Source: Methylacidimicrobium sp. AP8 (GTDB taxonomy: Bacteria; Verrucomicrobiota; Verrucomicrobiia; Methylacidiphilales; Methylacidiphilaceae). From it: DNA of 64,000 nt. The position numbers and the translations under genes are program-made. Where the stretch lies: the NCBI RefSeq assembly GCF_903064525.1, contig NZ_LR797830.1, forward strand, positions 496,001 through 560,000, read 5' to 3'. Below are positions 25,849-33,338 of this stretch, one piece after another. How positions within the stretch are numbered: the first letter of the stretch is position 1; every line of letters starts with the position of its first letter. The notes under the pieces were generated by a model. The model was not told the DNA's origin and did no database searches. It saw only the letters and a list, made by a program, of their open reading frames with translations.

Positions 25849-26256
25849 ATGCGTTTTGCCATCGTAGCCAGCACCTACCATTCCGAATTCTGCGATGCCC
25901 TGGTGGCGGAGGCCGAAGCGGAGCTAAAGGGCCATGAGCTGATCCTCTGCCGGGTGCCGGGGAGCTTCGAGATCCCGCTCCAAGTCCAGCGGTTGGCCCG
26001 GACCGGGGAATACGACGCGATTCTTGCCTTCGGCGTGGTCTGGCAGGGGGAGACCGCGCACGCGCAGGAGATCCTGCGCGCGGTGACCGACGCTCTAATG
26101 CGGATTTCTCTGGCGGAGGACGTGCCGGTCATTCATGAGGTTCTCTCGGTAAAGAGCGAAGCCGAGGCGCGGGAGAGAACGAGCGGCGCGCTCTCCCGAG
26201 GCCGGGAGGGAGCCCGTGCCGCCCTGGCGGCGGCTTCCCTGGGCCGGCGAATCTGA
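25849..26256 (+). CDS. ribH: 6,7-dimethyl-8-ribityllumazine synthase
   Basis: 135 residues, on the short side for RibH. RFAIVASTYHSEFCDAL starts the fold. VPGSFEIPLQVQRLA binds the ribityl/phosphate portion, and FGVVWQGETAHAQEI carries the substrate-binding region in a variant form (usual: GxVIRGxTxHF). VPVIHEVLSV (normally P-V-x-F/H-G-V-L) follows. It is the penultimate enzyme of riboflavin synthesis and starts a run of close genes: ribH, nusB, ftsY, ribD, hpt. Confidence 0.85.
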   Translation: MRFAIVASTYHSEFCDALVAEAEAELKGHELILCRVPGSFEIPLQVQRLARTGEYDAILAFGVVWQGETAHAQEILRAVTDALMRISLAEDVPVIHEVLSVKSEAEARERTSGALSRGREGARAALAAASLGRRI

Positions 26257-26280
26257 GCGGGTTGCGGAATGGGATGGGGA

Positions 26281-26751
26281 ATGGCGGAAAAAAAAAGGAA
26301 GATGTCGCCGCGGAGGACGGCCCGGGTGCGGGCGGTCCAATTCTTGTATCAATGGGGGATCCAGCACCAGCCCGCCCCTTCGCGGAAAAGCCTGGAAGAG
26401 TTTTGGACGCTCTGTCCCGCCGGCGAATCGGTGCGCCGGTTCGCCGAGGATCTGATCCTGGGCACGATCGACCATATCGCTTTCCTCGATGAGCGAATCG
26501 CGGAATATCTGGAGAACTGGCAGCTCGACCGGCTGGCCGCCGTCGACCGGAGCATTCTCCGGGTGGCTCTCTACGAGCTTTTTTATCGGAGCGGGATTCC
26601 TCCGGTGGTCTCGGTGAACGAAGCGATCGAGGTCGCCAAGCAACTGGGCTGCGAGGAATCGGGGAAGTTCATCAACGGGGTCCTCGATCGGGCGTTGCGC
26701 GACCTCAATCGCCCGCTTCGGGCGGCCGGGGACGCAGGGGGAGAGGGATGA
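26281..26751 (+). CDS. nusB: Transcription antitermination factor NusB
   Basis: About 156 residues. ARVRAVQFLYQWGI near the start is the NusB helix that begins RNA contact. LDRLAAVDRSILRVALYELF and VSVNEAIEVAKQLGCEESGKFINGVLD are the strongest family motifs. NusB with NusE binds boxA in rRNA leaders; a boxA-like site occurs before the 16S gene in this window. It is 24 bp after ribH, and its stop overlaps the ftsY start (ATGA at 26748-26751). ribH-nusB adjacency is common in bacteria. Confidence 0.92.
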   Translation: MAEKKRKMSPRRTARVRAVQFLYQWGIQHQPAPSRKSLEEFWTLCPAGESVRRFAEDLILGTIDHIAFLDERIAEYLENWQLDRLAAVDRSILRVALYELFYRSGIPPVVSVNEAIEVAKQLGCEESGKFINGVLDRALRDLNRPLRAAGDAGGEG

Positions 26752-27599
26752 AGAGCTTTTGGCGAAAGCTGGTCGAAAAATTCTCGCCGGCGGGAGGGGA
26801 ACGGGTCGACTGGGAGGCGTTGCTGCTCGAGGCCGATCTCGGTTTAAAACTGACCGGTCGGTTGATCCGGCTCTTGGAGGAAGAAGGGTTGGCGCGCAAG
26901 CCGCGGGAAGGGGAAGAGCGAATCCGCCGGGAGTTGCGGCGCGTCCTGTCGGCCGAAGCGCCGCCGAGCGTCCCGGCCGGGGAGAGACCCGAGGTCATCC
27001 TGCTTGTCGGCGTCAACGGCGGAGGGAAGACCACCACGGCGGCAAAGCTCGCGCACCGCTACGGGCAGGAAGGGAAGCGGGTGGTTCTGGCGGCTGCGGA
27101 TACGTTCCGGGCGGCGGCGGTCGAGCAGCTTGAAGCGTGGGCGCGGAGAACCGGTGCTCTTTTCGTGGCCGGAAGCCCGGGAGCGGACCCGGCGAGCGTC
27201 GCCTACCGGGCGCACGCGGAGGCCGAGGAGAAAAAAGCCCATCTGCTCATCGTCGATACGGCGGGCCGGCTGGCCACCAAGAACAACTTGATGCTGGAGG
27301 CGGGCAAGATCCGGCGGACCCTCGCCAAGCGCGATCCGGCAGCCCCGCATCATGTCTGGCTCGTGGTCGACGCCACGGTCGGAACCAACGCGCTCTCGCA
27401 GGCGGCGGAATTTCATCGCGCGGTCGGCCTTTCCGGCCTCGTCGTGACCAAGCTCGACAGCTCGGCAAAAGGGGGGATGATCGCGGCGGTCAAGGAAGAG
27501 CTGGGGATCCCCACGGTTTTCGTCGGAACCGGCGAGCGGCCCGAGGACCTCGCGCCCTTCGATCCCGACCGGTATGTCGAAGCCTTTTTCGGAGGCTGA
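26748..27599 (+). CDS. ftsY: Signal recognition particle receptor FtsY
   Basis: 283 residues: only the N and G domains, without the acidic A domain of E. coli FtsY. GTPase motifs: GVNGGGKTTTAAKLAHRY (G1), AADTFRAAAVEQL (G2), LLIVDTAGRLATKNNLM (G3), VVTKLDSSAKGG (G4), GTGERPEDLAPFD (G5). It docks SRP-ribosome complexes at the membrane, working with YidC (encoded at 57.6 kb) and SecYEG. It overlaps nusB by 4 bp and ribD by 26 bp. Confidence 0.95.
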   Translation: MKSFWRKLVEKFSPAGGERVDWEALLLEADLGLKLTGRLIRLLEEEGLARKPREGEERIRRELRRVLSAEAPPSVPAGERPEVILLVGVNGGGKTTTAAKLAHRYGQEGKRVVLAAADTFRAAAVEQLEAWARRTGALFVAGSPGADPASVAYRAHAEAEEKKAHLLIVDTAGRLATKNNLMLEAGKIRRTLAKRDPAAPHHVWLVVDATVGTNALSQAAEFHRAVGLSGLVVTKLDSSAKGGMIAAVKEELGIPTVFVGTGERPEDLAPFDPDRYVEAFFGG

Positions 27600-28668
27600 C
27601 CTGGGCTGGATGCGGAGGGCTCTGGCGCTCGCGCGGCGTGGACTGGGCGCGACCAGCCCCAATCCCGCGGTGGGGGCGGTCCTCGTGCGGGAGGGGAGGG
27701 TCCTGGGCGAGGGCTTTCATCGCCGGGCCGGCTCGCCGCATGCGGAGGTCGAGGCGATCGAGGATGCCCGCCGGCGCGGCCAGAGCCCGAGCGGCGCCAC
27801 TCTCTATGTGACGCTGGAGCCCTGCAGCACGACCGGAAGAACTCCTCCCTGCGTCGATCGGATCGTGCGGGAAGGGATTGTTCGGGTCGTGGCCGCGATG
27901 GTCGATCCCAATCCGCGCCACCAAGGCCGCGGATTCGCCCTCCTCGCCGGCCGGGGAATCGAGGTTGTCCAAGGTGTGCTGGAGGAGGAGGCCCGGGAGC
28001 TCAACCGGGGCTTCGTTCGCTGGATCACCAGCGGCAGGCCGTGGGTCGTGCAGAAATGCGCGCTTTCGCTCGACGGCCGGATCGGCACGCGCCCCGGCGA
28101 CAGCCGGTGGCTGAGCGGGCCGGAGGCGCTGCGGATGGCCCACCGGCTCCGGCTGGAGGCCGATGCGATCCTGATCGGGGCAGAAACCGCCCGCCGGGAC
28201 GATCCCGCGCTCACCGTCCGGCTGCTCCGTCGCAAGGTCGAGCGGCAGCCGTGGCGCGTGATCGTGACGCGGAGCGGCCGGCTGCCCGATCATCTCCGCC
28301 TGCTGACCGACCCGGCCCGGGAGAAAACCCTCGTCTTCCGAAACTTTCCCCTGCCCATGATCTTGGAAGAGCTCGGCCGCCGAGGGGTCTTGCAGGTGCT
28401 GGTCGAGGGAGGCGGCAAGCTGGCCGGGAGCCTGCTCGCCGAACAGCTGGTCGATGAGGTCGCCCTCTTCCTCTGCCCGCTGATCCTCGGAGAGGGGCCG
28501 CTCGCGGTGGATGCTCCGGCCCGGTTCTTGGGAGCGCAATTCCGTTTGCGGGAGTGCCGCCGGTTGGGAGAGGATCTCTTCCTCCGAGCGATCCGGAGGG
28601 ATGGCCGGGAGGTCGATGCGGCAAGGGGAGAAGCGGGACCGGAAAGAATCGGGAAAGGGAAGCGGTGA
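27574..28668 (+). CDS. ribD: Bifunctional riboflavin biosynthesis protein RibD
   Basis: 364 residues with two domains. The N-terminal deaminase has zinc ligands in SPHAEVEAI and LEPCSTTGRTPPC. The C-terminal reductase (from about residue 150) has CALSLDGRIGT, DSRWLSG and VLVEGGGKLAGSLL. It catalyses two early steps after GTP cyclohydrolase II. The ATG at 27574 lies inside the ftsY end, and the stop overlaps the hpt GTG (GTGA at 28665-28668), so translation of this operon is strongly coupled. Confidence 0.94.
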   Translation: MSKPFSEADLGWMRRALALARRGLGATSPNPAVGAVLVREGRVLGEGFHRRAGSPHAEVEAIEDARRRGQSPSGATLYVTLEPCSTTGRTPPCVDRIVREGIVRVVAAMVDPNPRHQGRGFALLAGRGIEVVQGVLEEEARELNRGFVRWITSGRPWVVQKCALSLDGRIGTRPGDSRWLSGPEALRMAHRLRLEADAILIGAETARRDDPALTVRLLRRKVERQPWRVIVTRSGRLPDHLRLLTDPAREKTLVFRNFPLPMILEELGRRGVLQVLVEGGGKLAGSLLAEQLVDEVALFLCPLILGEGPLAVDAPARFLGAQFRLRECRRLGEDLFLRAIRRDGREVDAARGEAGPERIGKGKR

Positions 28669-29243
28669 GGGAGAAGCTCGAATCGGAGATCGGCGATCTG
28701 CTCCTTTCCGAAGGAGTGATTCGCGAGCGGGTGCGAGCGCTCGGAGCCGAGATCCGGAATGCGTACGCCCCCGGCTCGTTTGTTCTGCTGGGCCTCCTCA
28801 ACGGAAGCCTGCTTTTTACCGCCGACCTCTTGCGGGAAGTTCCCCCGGAGACCGAGGTGGTGTTCTGGCGGGTCAAGAGCTACCGGGGAACCAATTCCAC
28901 GGGGGTCTGCGAAGGGTTGGAAGCCGAAGGCGGGGATTTCACGGGGCGCGCCGTGCTTGTGGTCGACGATATCCTTGATAGCGGCTGCACCTTGCAGGCG
29001 GTCGACAAGCGGCTGCGCATCCTGGGCGCCTCCTCGGTCGAGCATTGCGTGCTGCTCGCCAAGCGGAGACCGCGGCTACCGGGAAGCCCGCTCCCTCGCT
29101 GGATCGGCTTCGAGATTCCCGACCGGTTCGTCGTCGGCTACGGGCTCGATTACAACGGGCGCTACCGCGGCCTGCGATCGATCCGGGTGCTTGCGGAAGG
29201 GAGAATGGCTGCTGGGCTCGGAAATCGAAGGACGGAGTCTTGA
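28665..29243 (+). CDS. hpt: Hypoxanthine phosphoribosyltransferase
   Basis: About 192 residues. FVLLGLLNGSLLFTADLLRE is the first conserved loop and VLVVDDILDSGCTLQAVD the PRPP-binding loop. PDRFVVGYGLDYNGRYRGL near the end binds the purine and metal. It salvages hypoxanthine or guanine to the nucleotide. The GTG start is chosen because it overlaps the ribD TGA and has ggaaaggga upstream. Its stop (TGA) overlaps the ATG of the next gene (TGATG). Confidence 0.9.
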   Translation: MREKLESEIGDLLLSEGVIRERVRALGAEIRNAYAPGSFVLLGLLNGSLLFTADLLREVPPETEVVFWRVKSYRGTNSTGVCEGLEAEGGDFTGRAVLVVDDILDSGCTLQAVDKRLRILGASSVEHCVLLAKRRPRLPGSPLPRWIGFEIPDRFVVGYGLDYNGRYRGLRSIRVLAEGRMAAGLGNRRTES

Positions 29244-30031
29244 TGGTAGGATTCTGTTTCGGTAGGCTCGGGAGCGATTTCACGCAAGCGATGGCGTCGT
29301 TCGGGTCGAGCAAGCGGCTTTGGATGGTCGCGGCTCTTGCTATTCCGGCGTTCGTCGTGGCGGTGACGGGGTCGGGAGTGCTCTGGAGCAGGAAGATGAT
29401 CACCGATGCCCGCGTTCGCGAGATCTTCGCCGGCAAGGGAGCGCCGATGACTGCCGACGAGTTCTTTTCCTGGGTGGATTGGATCCGCCAAAAGCGGCCG
29501 ATGACCCTGGCGGAGACCGAAGCCCTTTTGGGAATCCGCTTTCGGAGGCTGACGCCCAAGGAAGAGTTCCTGTTAGAAAACGGTCCGGAGGATATCAAGT
29601 TGCAGGGACCTGAGTACGAAAAGGGCCTGGAAGAGCGGGCGCAGAAAGAGGAGATCGGTGTCGTGGAATTTGCCTCGGGTCCATGGTACTTCTTAGACTT
29701 CCATCGAGGGAAGCGGCCGGACTCCTACGCTGTCCTTGGATTCGGGGTGAGGCCGGAGGTGATCCGGATTTCCAAGGGAGCCGTGGTCCGCCATTTGGGC
29801 GTGCCGGCCATGCAGTGGGACCCTCCGGTGGAGAACCCGAATGCCACGGGTGCCGACCGCTTTCCGCAGGGCATTGTCCCCAAGAACTTCCAGTGGGTAT
29901 ACGAGAGGAAAAGGGATCAAGTCGTCCTCAATTTTAATGATCAGAGTGCCCGGGACCTCTTGCATGACCAACTTCCCCTTCAAGGAGGCATCATCGAATT
30001 GCGGCCCAAGCCAAAGGAGAAAACCTGGTGA
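29243..30031 (+). CDS. Hypothetical one-TM protein, cassette gene A
   Basis: About 262 residues (or 246 if the ATG at 29291 is used). One membrane helix follows a short basic N terminus (SSKRLWMVAALAIPAFVVAV), then a roughly 220-residue soluble, charged domain predicted outside the cytoplasm. No known motif is recognised. It ends IIELRPKPKEKTW and overlaps the next gene as GTGA, so the two proteins are probably made together. Base composition appears less GC-rich than hpt or lnt, a sign of possible transfer. It might be an immunity or anchoring partner of the HELGH protein; that is inference. Confidence 0.6.
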   Translation: MVGFCFGRLGSDFTQAMASFGSSKRLWMVAALAIPAFVVAVTGSGVLWSRKMITDARVREIFAGKGAPMTADEFFSWVDWIRQKRPMTLAETEALLGIRFRRLTPKEEFLLENGPEDIKLQGPEYEKGLEERAQKEEIGVVEFASGPWYFLDFHRGKRPDSYAVLGFGVRPEVIRISKGAVVRHLGVPAMQWDPPVENPNATGADRFPQGIVPKNFQWVYERKRDQVVLNFNDQSARDLLHDQLPLQGGIIELRPKPKEKTW

Positions 30032-30969
30032 AGAGGCCGCAAGCCCAGCCTACGGATCGGAACAATGTCTCTTCCGGGTTAGGAGATCCCGAGGTAGACC
30101 GGCTTTTGAACCTTTCTCCCTGCGCCCGGACGATGCTCCAAGAAGCAATCAGCAAAGGATACGAAATCAAGTGGGGAGAAGTCGGCAAAGGGACGTATTG
30201 CATTCCCGGAGCCGAACTGGGACGGTTCCGTCGACGCGGCAAGATCGTCATCGATTCGAGTTTGAAGGGAGATCCGGCTCTTGTGGCAAGTGCCCTTTGC
30301 CACGAGTTGGGGCATCCGACAGATAATCCTTTCTTGCTCAATCCGGTAGCTGTGAAGATGGCGGAATGGGTGGAGGAGAATCTGGTCCCGTTGGCTGGTC
30401 AGGCGGCGTTGGGACCCTTGGGAGGGGCGATCGGCCGGCGGGCCGGCCGGGCCGCCGAAGCATGGATCGAGGATGCCTCCGTCGCCTTCAATACCCGCCA
30501 GTGCTTGACCGACGAAGGGCACGCCGACATGAAATTAGCGGCTTGCGTCGCGCAAGCATGGGCTGCTGTCCGGAATTCCGGAGATCGTCGGCTCCAGCAG
30601 GAGGTCTCCCGGATGTGGAATGACGGCGACGTAGGGCTGCGGGCCAAGGAAATGGCGCTCTGGAACGCGATGCAAGAGGGGAAAATTACCGCGAAGAAAG
30701 CGGAGGAGCAGGTCGGAGAGTACTTCGCGGACCACGAGCATCCGAGCACTGACCTGAAGAAGACGTACCGGAAGCACTATGAGGAGGCTTGGCGCAAGGA
30801 GATGGCTCTTCATCCCGAAGCCAATCAGCCGAGGCGGCAACCGGCTCCCGAGGAGTTGGACCGGCTCTTGGCGAATAGCAGGGCGCTTGCTCCGCAGCGG
30901 ACTTGGGAAGGCCGAGGAACGTGGCGCAGGGATAGCAGTCGATCGGAAGCGCAGGGTCGCGATCGGTAA
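30028..30969 (+). CDS. HELGH-containing putative metallopeptidase, cassette gene B
   Basis: 313 residues, GTG start overlapping gene A. The centre carries LVASALCHELGHPTDNP, an HExxH zinc-protease motif on a hydrophobic helix, at about residues 88-104. It is preceded by GTYCIPGAELGRFRRR and a KIVIDSSLKGD strand. Later come EDASVAFNTRQCLTDEGHAD and a long charged tail (AKKAEEQVGEYFADHEHPST and on). A Glu in WIEDAS could be the third zinc ligand (gluzincin-like). The arrangement recalls metallopeptidase domains of polymorphic toxins, but there is no secretion adaptor or signal peptide. Function unknown. Confidence 0.6.
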   Translation: MKRPQAQPTDRNNVSSGLGDPEVDRLLNLSPCARTMLQEAISKGYEIKWGEVGKGTYCIPGAELGRFRRRGKIVIDSSLKGDPALVASALCHELGHPTDNPFLLNPVAVKMAEWVEENLVPLAGQAALGPLGGAIGRRAGRAAEAWIEDASVAFNTRQCLTDEGHADMKLAACVAQAWAAVRNSGDRRLQQEVSRMWNDGDVGLRAKEMALWNAMQEGKITAKKAEEQVGEYFADHEHPSTDLKKTYRKHYEEAWRKEMALHPEANQPRRQPAPEELDRLLANSRALAPQRTWEGRGTWRRDSSRSEAQGRDR

Positions 30970-31005
30970 GGGGCCTCTCGAAAGGCCGCAGCCGCCGGCT
31001 GCCGA

Positions 31006-32637
31006 TTACGCCGGATCGGAGTCCGGCGCCCTTCGGCGCTTCGGTAAGCGGGAAGCAAGGCCCGGAAGAAGGAAAGCCGCCGAAAGCCAGACGATCCAGT
31101 CGCCGGCGGTCCGGTAGAGGGTCGGGCGCGGGCGATGCCATGCCGCGATGCCGAGCAGGATGCCTTCGCCTCCCTGGGTCTTCCCGCCGGCTTCCGGAAG
31201 AGAGGCGACGACCGCCCCGTTCTGGTTGACGAAGGCGCTGATCCCGGTGTTGCCGCAGCGGAGGAGGGGCAGATCGAGCTCGATCGCCCGCAAAACGGCG
31301 TTGGCCAGATGCTGGCGGGCTCCCGGAGTCCCGGGGAACCATCCGTCGTTGGTGATGTTCACAAGCAGGTCGGGCTTCCCTCGGGCCGCCTGGCGTACGT
31401 AATCGGAGAAGGTGTCCTCGAAGCAGATTAGGGGAGCGATGCGCACCGGCGGATTCTCCAGAACGAAGATGACGGGGGAGGCACCCGGGGAGAACTCGAG
31501 ATCGAAGGGGACCAGCTTCCGGAGGATCGGGAAGCGGTCGCCCAGCGGCACGAACTCGCCGAAGGGGACGAGCCGGTTCTTGGCATAGATCTGGAGCGAC
31601 CGGCCCCCGGGGGAAAAGAGGAGGGCATCGTTGAAGAGCCGCCCGTCCTGGATGCGGGGGGTGCCCAAGAGGAGCCAAGAATCGGAGGAGGCCACCCAGG
31701 AGAGGAGCGGAACGCGGAGGGAGGGGGTCGAAAGGAGATCGGCTCCGATCGGGCTTTCCGGCCAGACGATGAGCCGGGGGCGCGCCTGGCCGGCTCTTTC
31801 GGTGAGGGTGATTTCGCGGGTGATCGCTTCTTGGGGATCGAACGGGGTCTCCACGCTTTGGGGGATCGCGGGTTGGATCAGGGCGTAGGGGAGGCTTTGC
31901 GCGACTTCGGTCGGCGTCGTAAGCAGCACGGAAATGCCGTAGGCGGCGACCGCGGCCAGCAGGAGCAGGCCGGCTGCCAGATCGAGATGGAGGCTGCGCT
32001 TCTGCCGGCCGAGAATCTCCGCGCGGAGGCGGAGTCCTGCAAAAAAGAGAAGCCCGTTGCCGAAGGCCAGGAGCCAGGAAAGGAGGAGTCCGCCGCCCAG
32101 GCGAGCCGCCTGCGCGAAGACAAGGGTCGCCGACTGGGAGACACCGAGGGAGTTCCACGGAAATCCCCCGAAGAGCGAACCCCGAATCCATTCGAGCACG
32201 ACCCAGGCCGAGGCCAACGAGGCCGAGGCGAGGAGGTTTTTTTGGGGAAAGAAAGGCGCGGGTCCGGAGGTCCAAGGACCGGCCAAGGCGAGCCAGAGGG
32301 CGGGATAGAGGGAGAGGTAGAGGACGAGCCCGATCGTCCCGGCCACCGTGACCTTTCCGATCCACCAGAACGTGGTCCCGAAGAAGAGCAGCCCAAGCAG
32401 GTAGCCCCCTAGCGCCCGTTCCCCCCATCGTCCCTGGAGGCGGGAAGCGGCCATCGCGGGGATCAGCGCAACCCAGGCGAGCCCCGACCATGCGCACGGA
32501 GGGTAACAGAGAAAGAGAAAGAGGCCCGAGAGAAGGCAGAGCGCGAGCGCGGAGCCCGAACGAAGCGGGGATCGGCCTCCTTGGGTTCGGGCCGGCGGAG
32601 AGGAGGAGGAAAGGGGCAGAGGGGGGAGCGGATCCAC
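31006..32637 (-). CDS. lnt: Apolipoprotein N-acyltransferase
   Basis: About 543 residues. Five to six N-terminal membrane helices (YPPCAWSGLAWVALIPAM and following) precede a periplasmic nitrilase domain with the catalytic triad: Glu in LIVWPESPIG, Lys in YAKNRLVPFGEFVPLG and Cys in IAPLICFEDTF. A C-terminal helix follows. It N-acylates lipoproteins in the inner membrane of Gram-negative bacteria. INLTNDGWF-type sequence appears as VNITNDGWFPGTPG. It is transcribed toward the HELGH gene, convergent with a 36-bp gap. Confidence 0.93.
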   Translation of the reverse strand: MDPLPPLPLSSSSPPARTQGGRSPLRSGSALALCLLSGLFLFLCYPPCAWSGLAWVALIPAMAASRLQGRWGERALGGYLLGLLFFGTTFWWIGKVTVAGTIGLVLYLSLYPALWLALAGPWTSGPAPFFPQKNLLASASLASAWVVLEWIRGSLFGGFPWNSLGVSQSATLVFAQAARLGGGLLLSWLLAFGNGLLFFAGLRLRAEILGRQKRSLHLDLAAGLLLLAAVAAYGISVLLTTPTEVAQSLPYALIQPAIPQSVETPFDPQEAITREITLTERAGQARPRLIVWPESPIGADLLSTPSLRVPLLSWVASSDSWLLLGTPRIQDGRLFNDALLFSPGGRSLQIYAKNRLVPFGEFVPLGDRFPILRKLVPFDLEFSPGASPVIFVLENPPVRIAPLICFEDTFSDYVRQAARGKPDLLVNITNDGWFPGTPGARQHLANAVLRAIELDLPLLRCGNTGISAFVNQNGAVVASLPEAGGKTQGGEGILLGIAAWHRPRPTLYRTAGDWIVWLSAAFLLPGLASRLPKRRRAPDSDPA

Positions 32638-32775
32638 GGACGGAAGCGGGGGCTCCTCGATCTTTTATCGCCTTTGCCCATCCGAAGAAAATGGATTTTC
32701 GGGCGGGCAGCCGCGGGGCTGCCAGCAGCTAAAAAATATATGGACACATAGCAAGTTTAATGGCAGTATGTCCGA

Positions 32776-33338
32776 GTGAAGTTGAGTGTCTGGGCCAAGC
32801 GGCAGGGCGTCTGCTACAAGACGGCTTGGCGGATGTGGAAGGAAGGGCGTTTGCCCGTCCCGGCCGAGCAGTTGCCGACCGGAACGGTGATCGTGCATGC
32901 GGAGCCCTCGCAACCTAATGGGGTCGTCCTTTACGCACGGGTATCCAGCTCCGATCAGAAAGCGGATCTGGACCGGCAATTGGCTCGGCTGACCGAGTTT
33001 GCGCTCAAGCAAACGGTTGCCGATCGTCAAGGCCGTCAAGGAAGTTGCCTCCGGTTTGAACGGCCATCGGAAAGGCATGATCGGGCTCTTGCGTGATCCG
33101 AAGGTTGGCGTCATTCTGGTGGAGCATCGGGACCGGCTGATGCGCTTCGGCTTGGAGTACGTGGAAGCGGCTTCTGTACGCGCAGAGCCGATCGGTTCTA
33201 GTGGTCGATCCGGACGAGATGACCGACGATATCGTGCGCGACCTGCACGAGGTCATCGTTTCGATGTGTGCCAGGCTTTACGGGAAGCGATCCGCCCAGA
33301 ACCGCGCCAAGAAGGCACTGAAAGCGATCCATGAGTAA
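32776..33338 (+). pseudogene. tnpA: IS607 serine recombinase TnpA, frameshifted
   Basis: The N-terminal MerR-like DNA-binding part (KLSVWAKRQGVCYKTAWRMW) and the catalytic start VVLYARVSSSDQKADLDRQL are in one frame. After ALKQTVAD (about 33020) the family sequence moves to the next frame (VKAVKEVASGLNGHRKGMIG, VGVILVEHRDRLMRFGLEYV). It moves again near 33180 (RSVLVVDPDEMTDDIVRDLH to AKKALKAIHE, TAA 33336-33338). Two frame changes make it inactive as sequenced. It overlaps the tnpB ATG at 33331. Confidence 0.8.
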
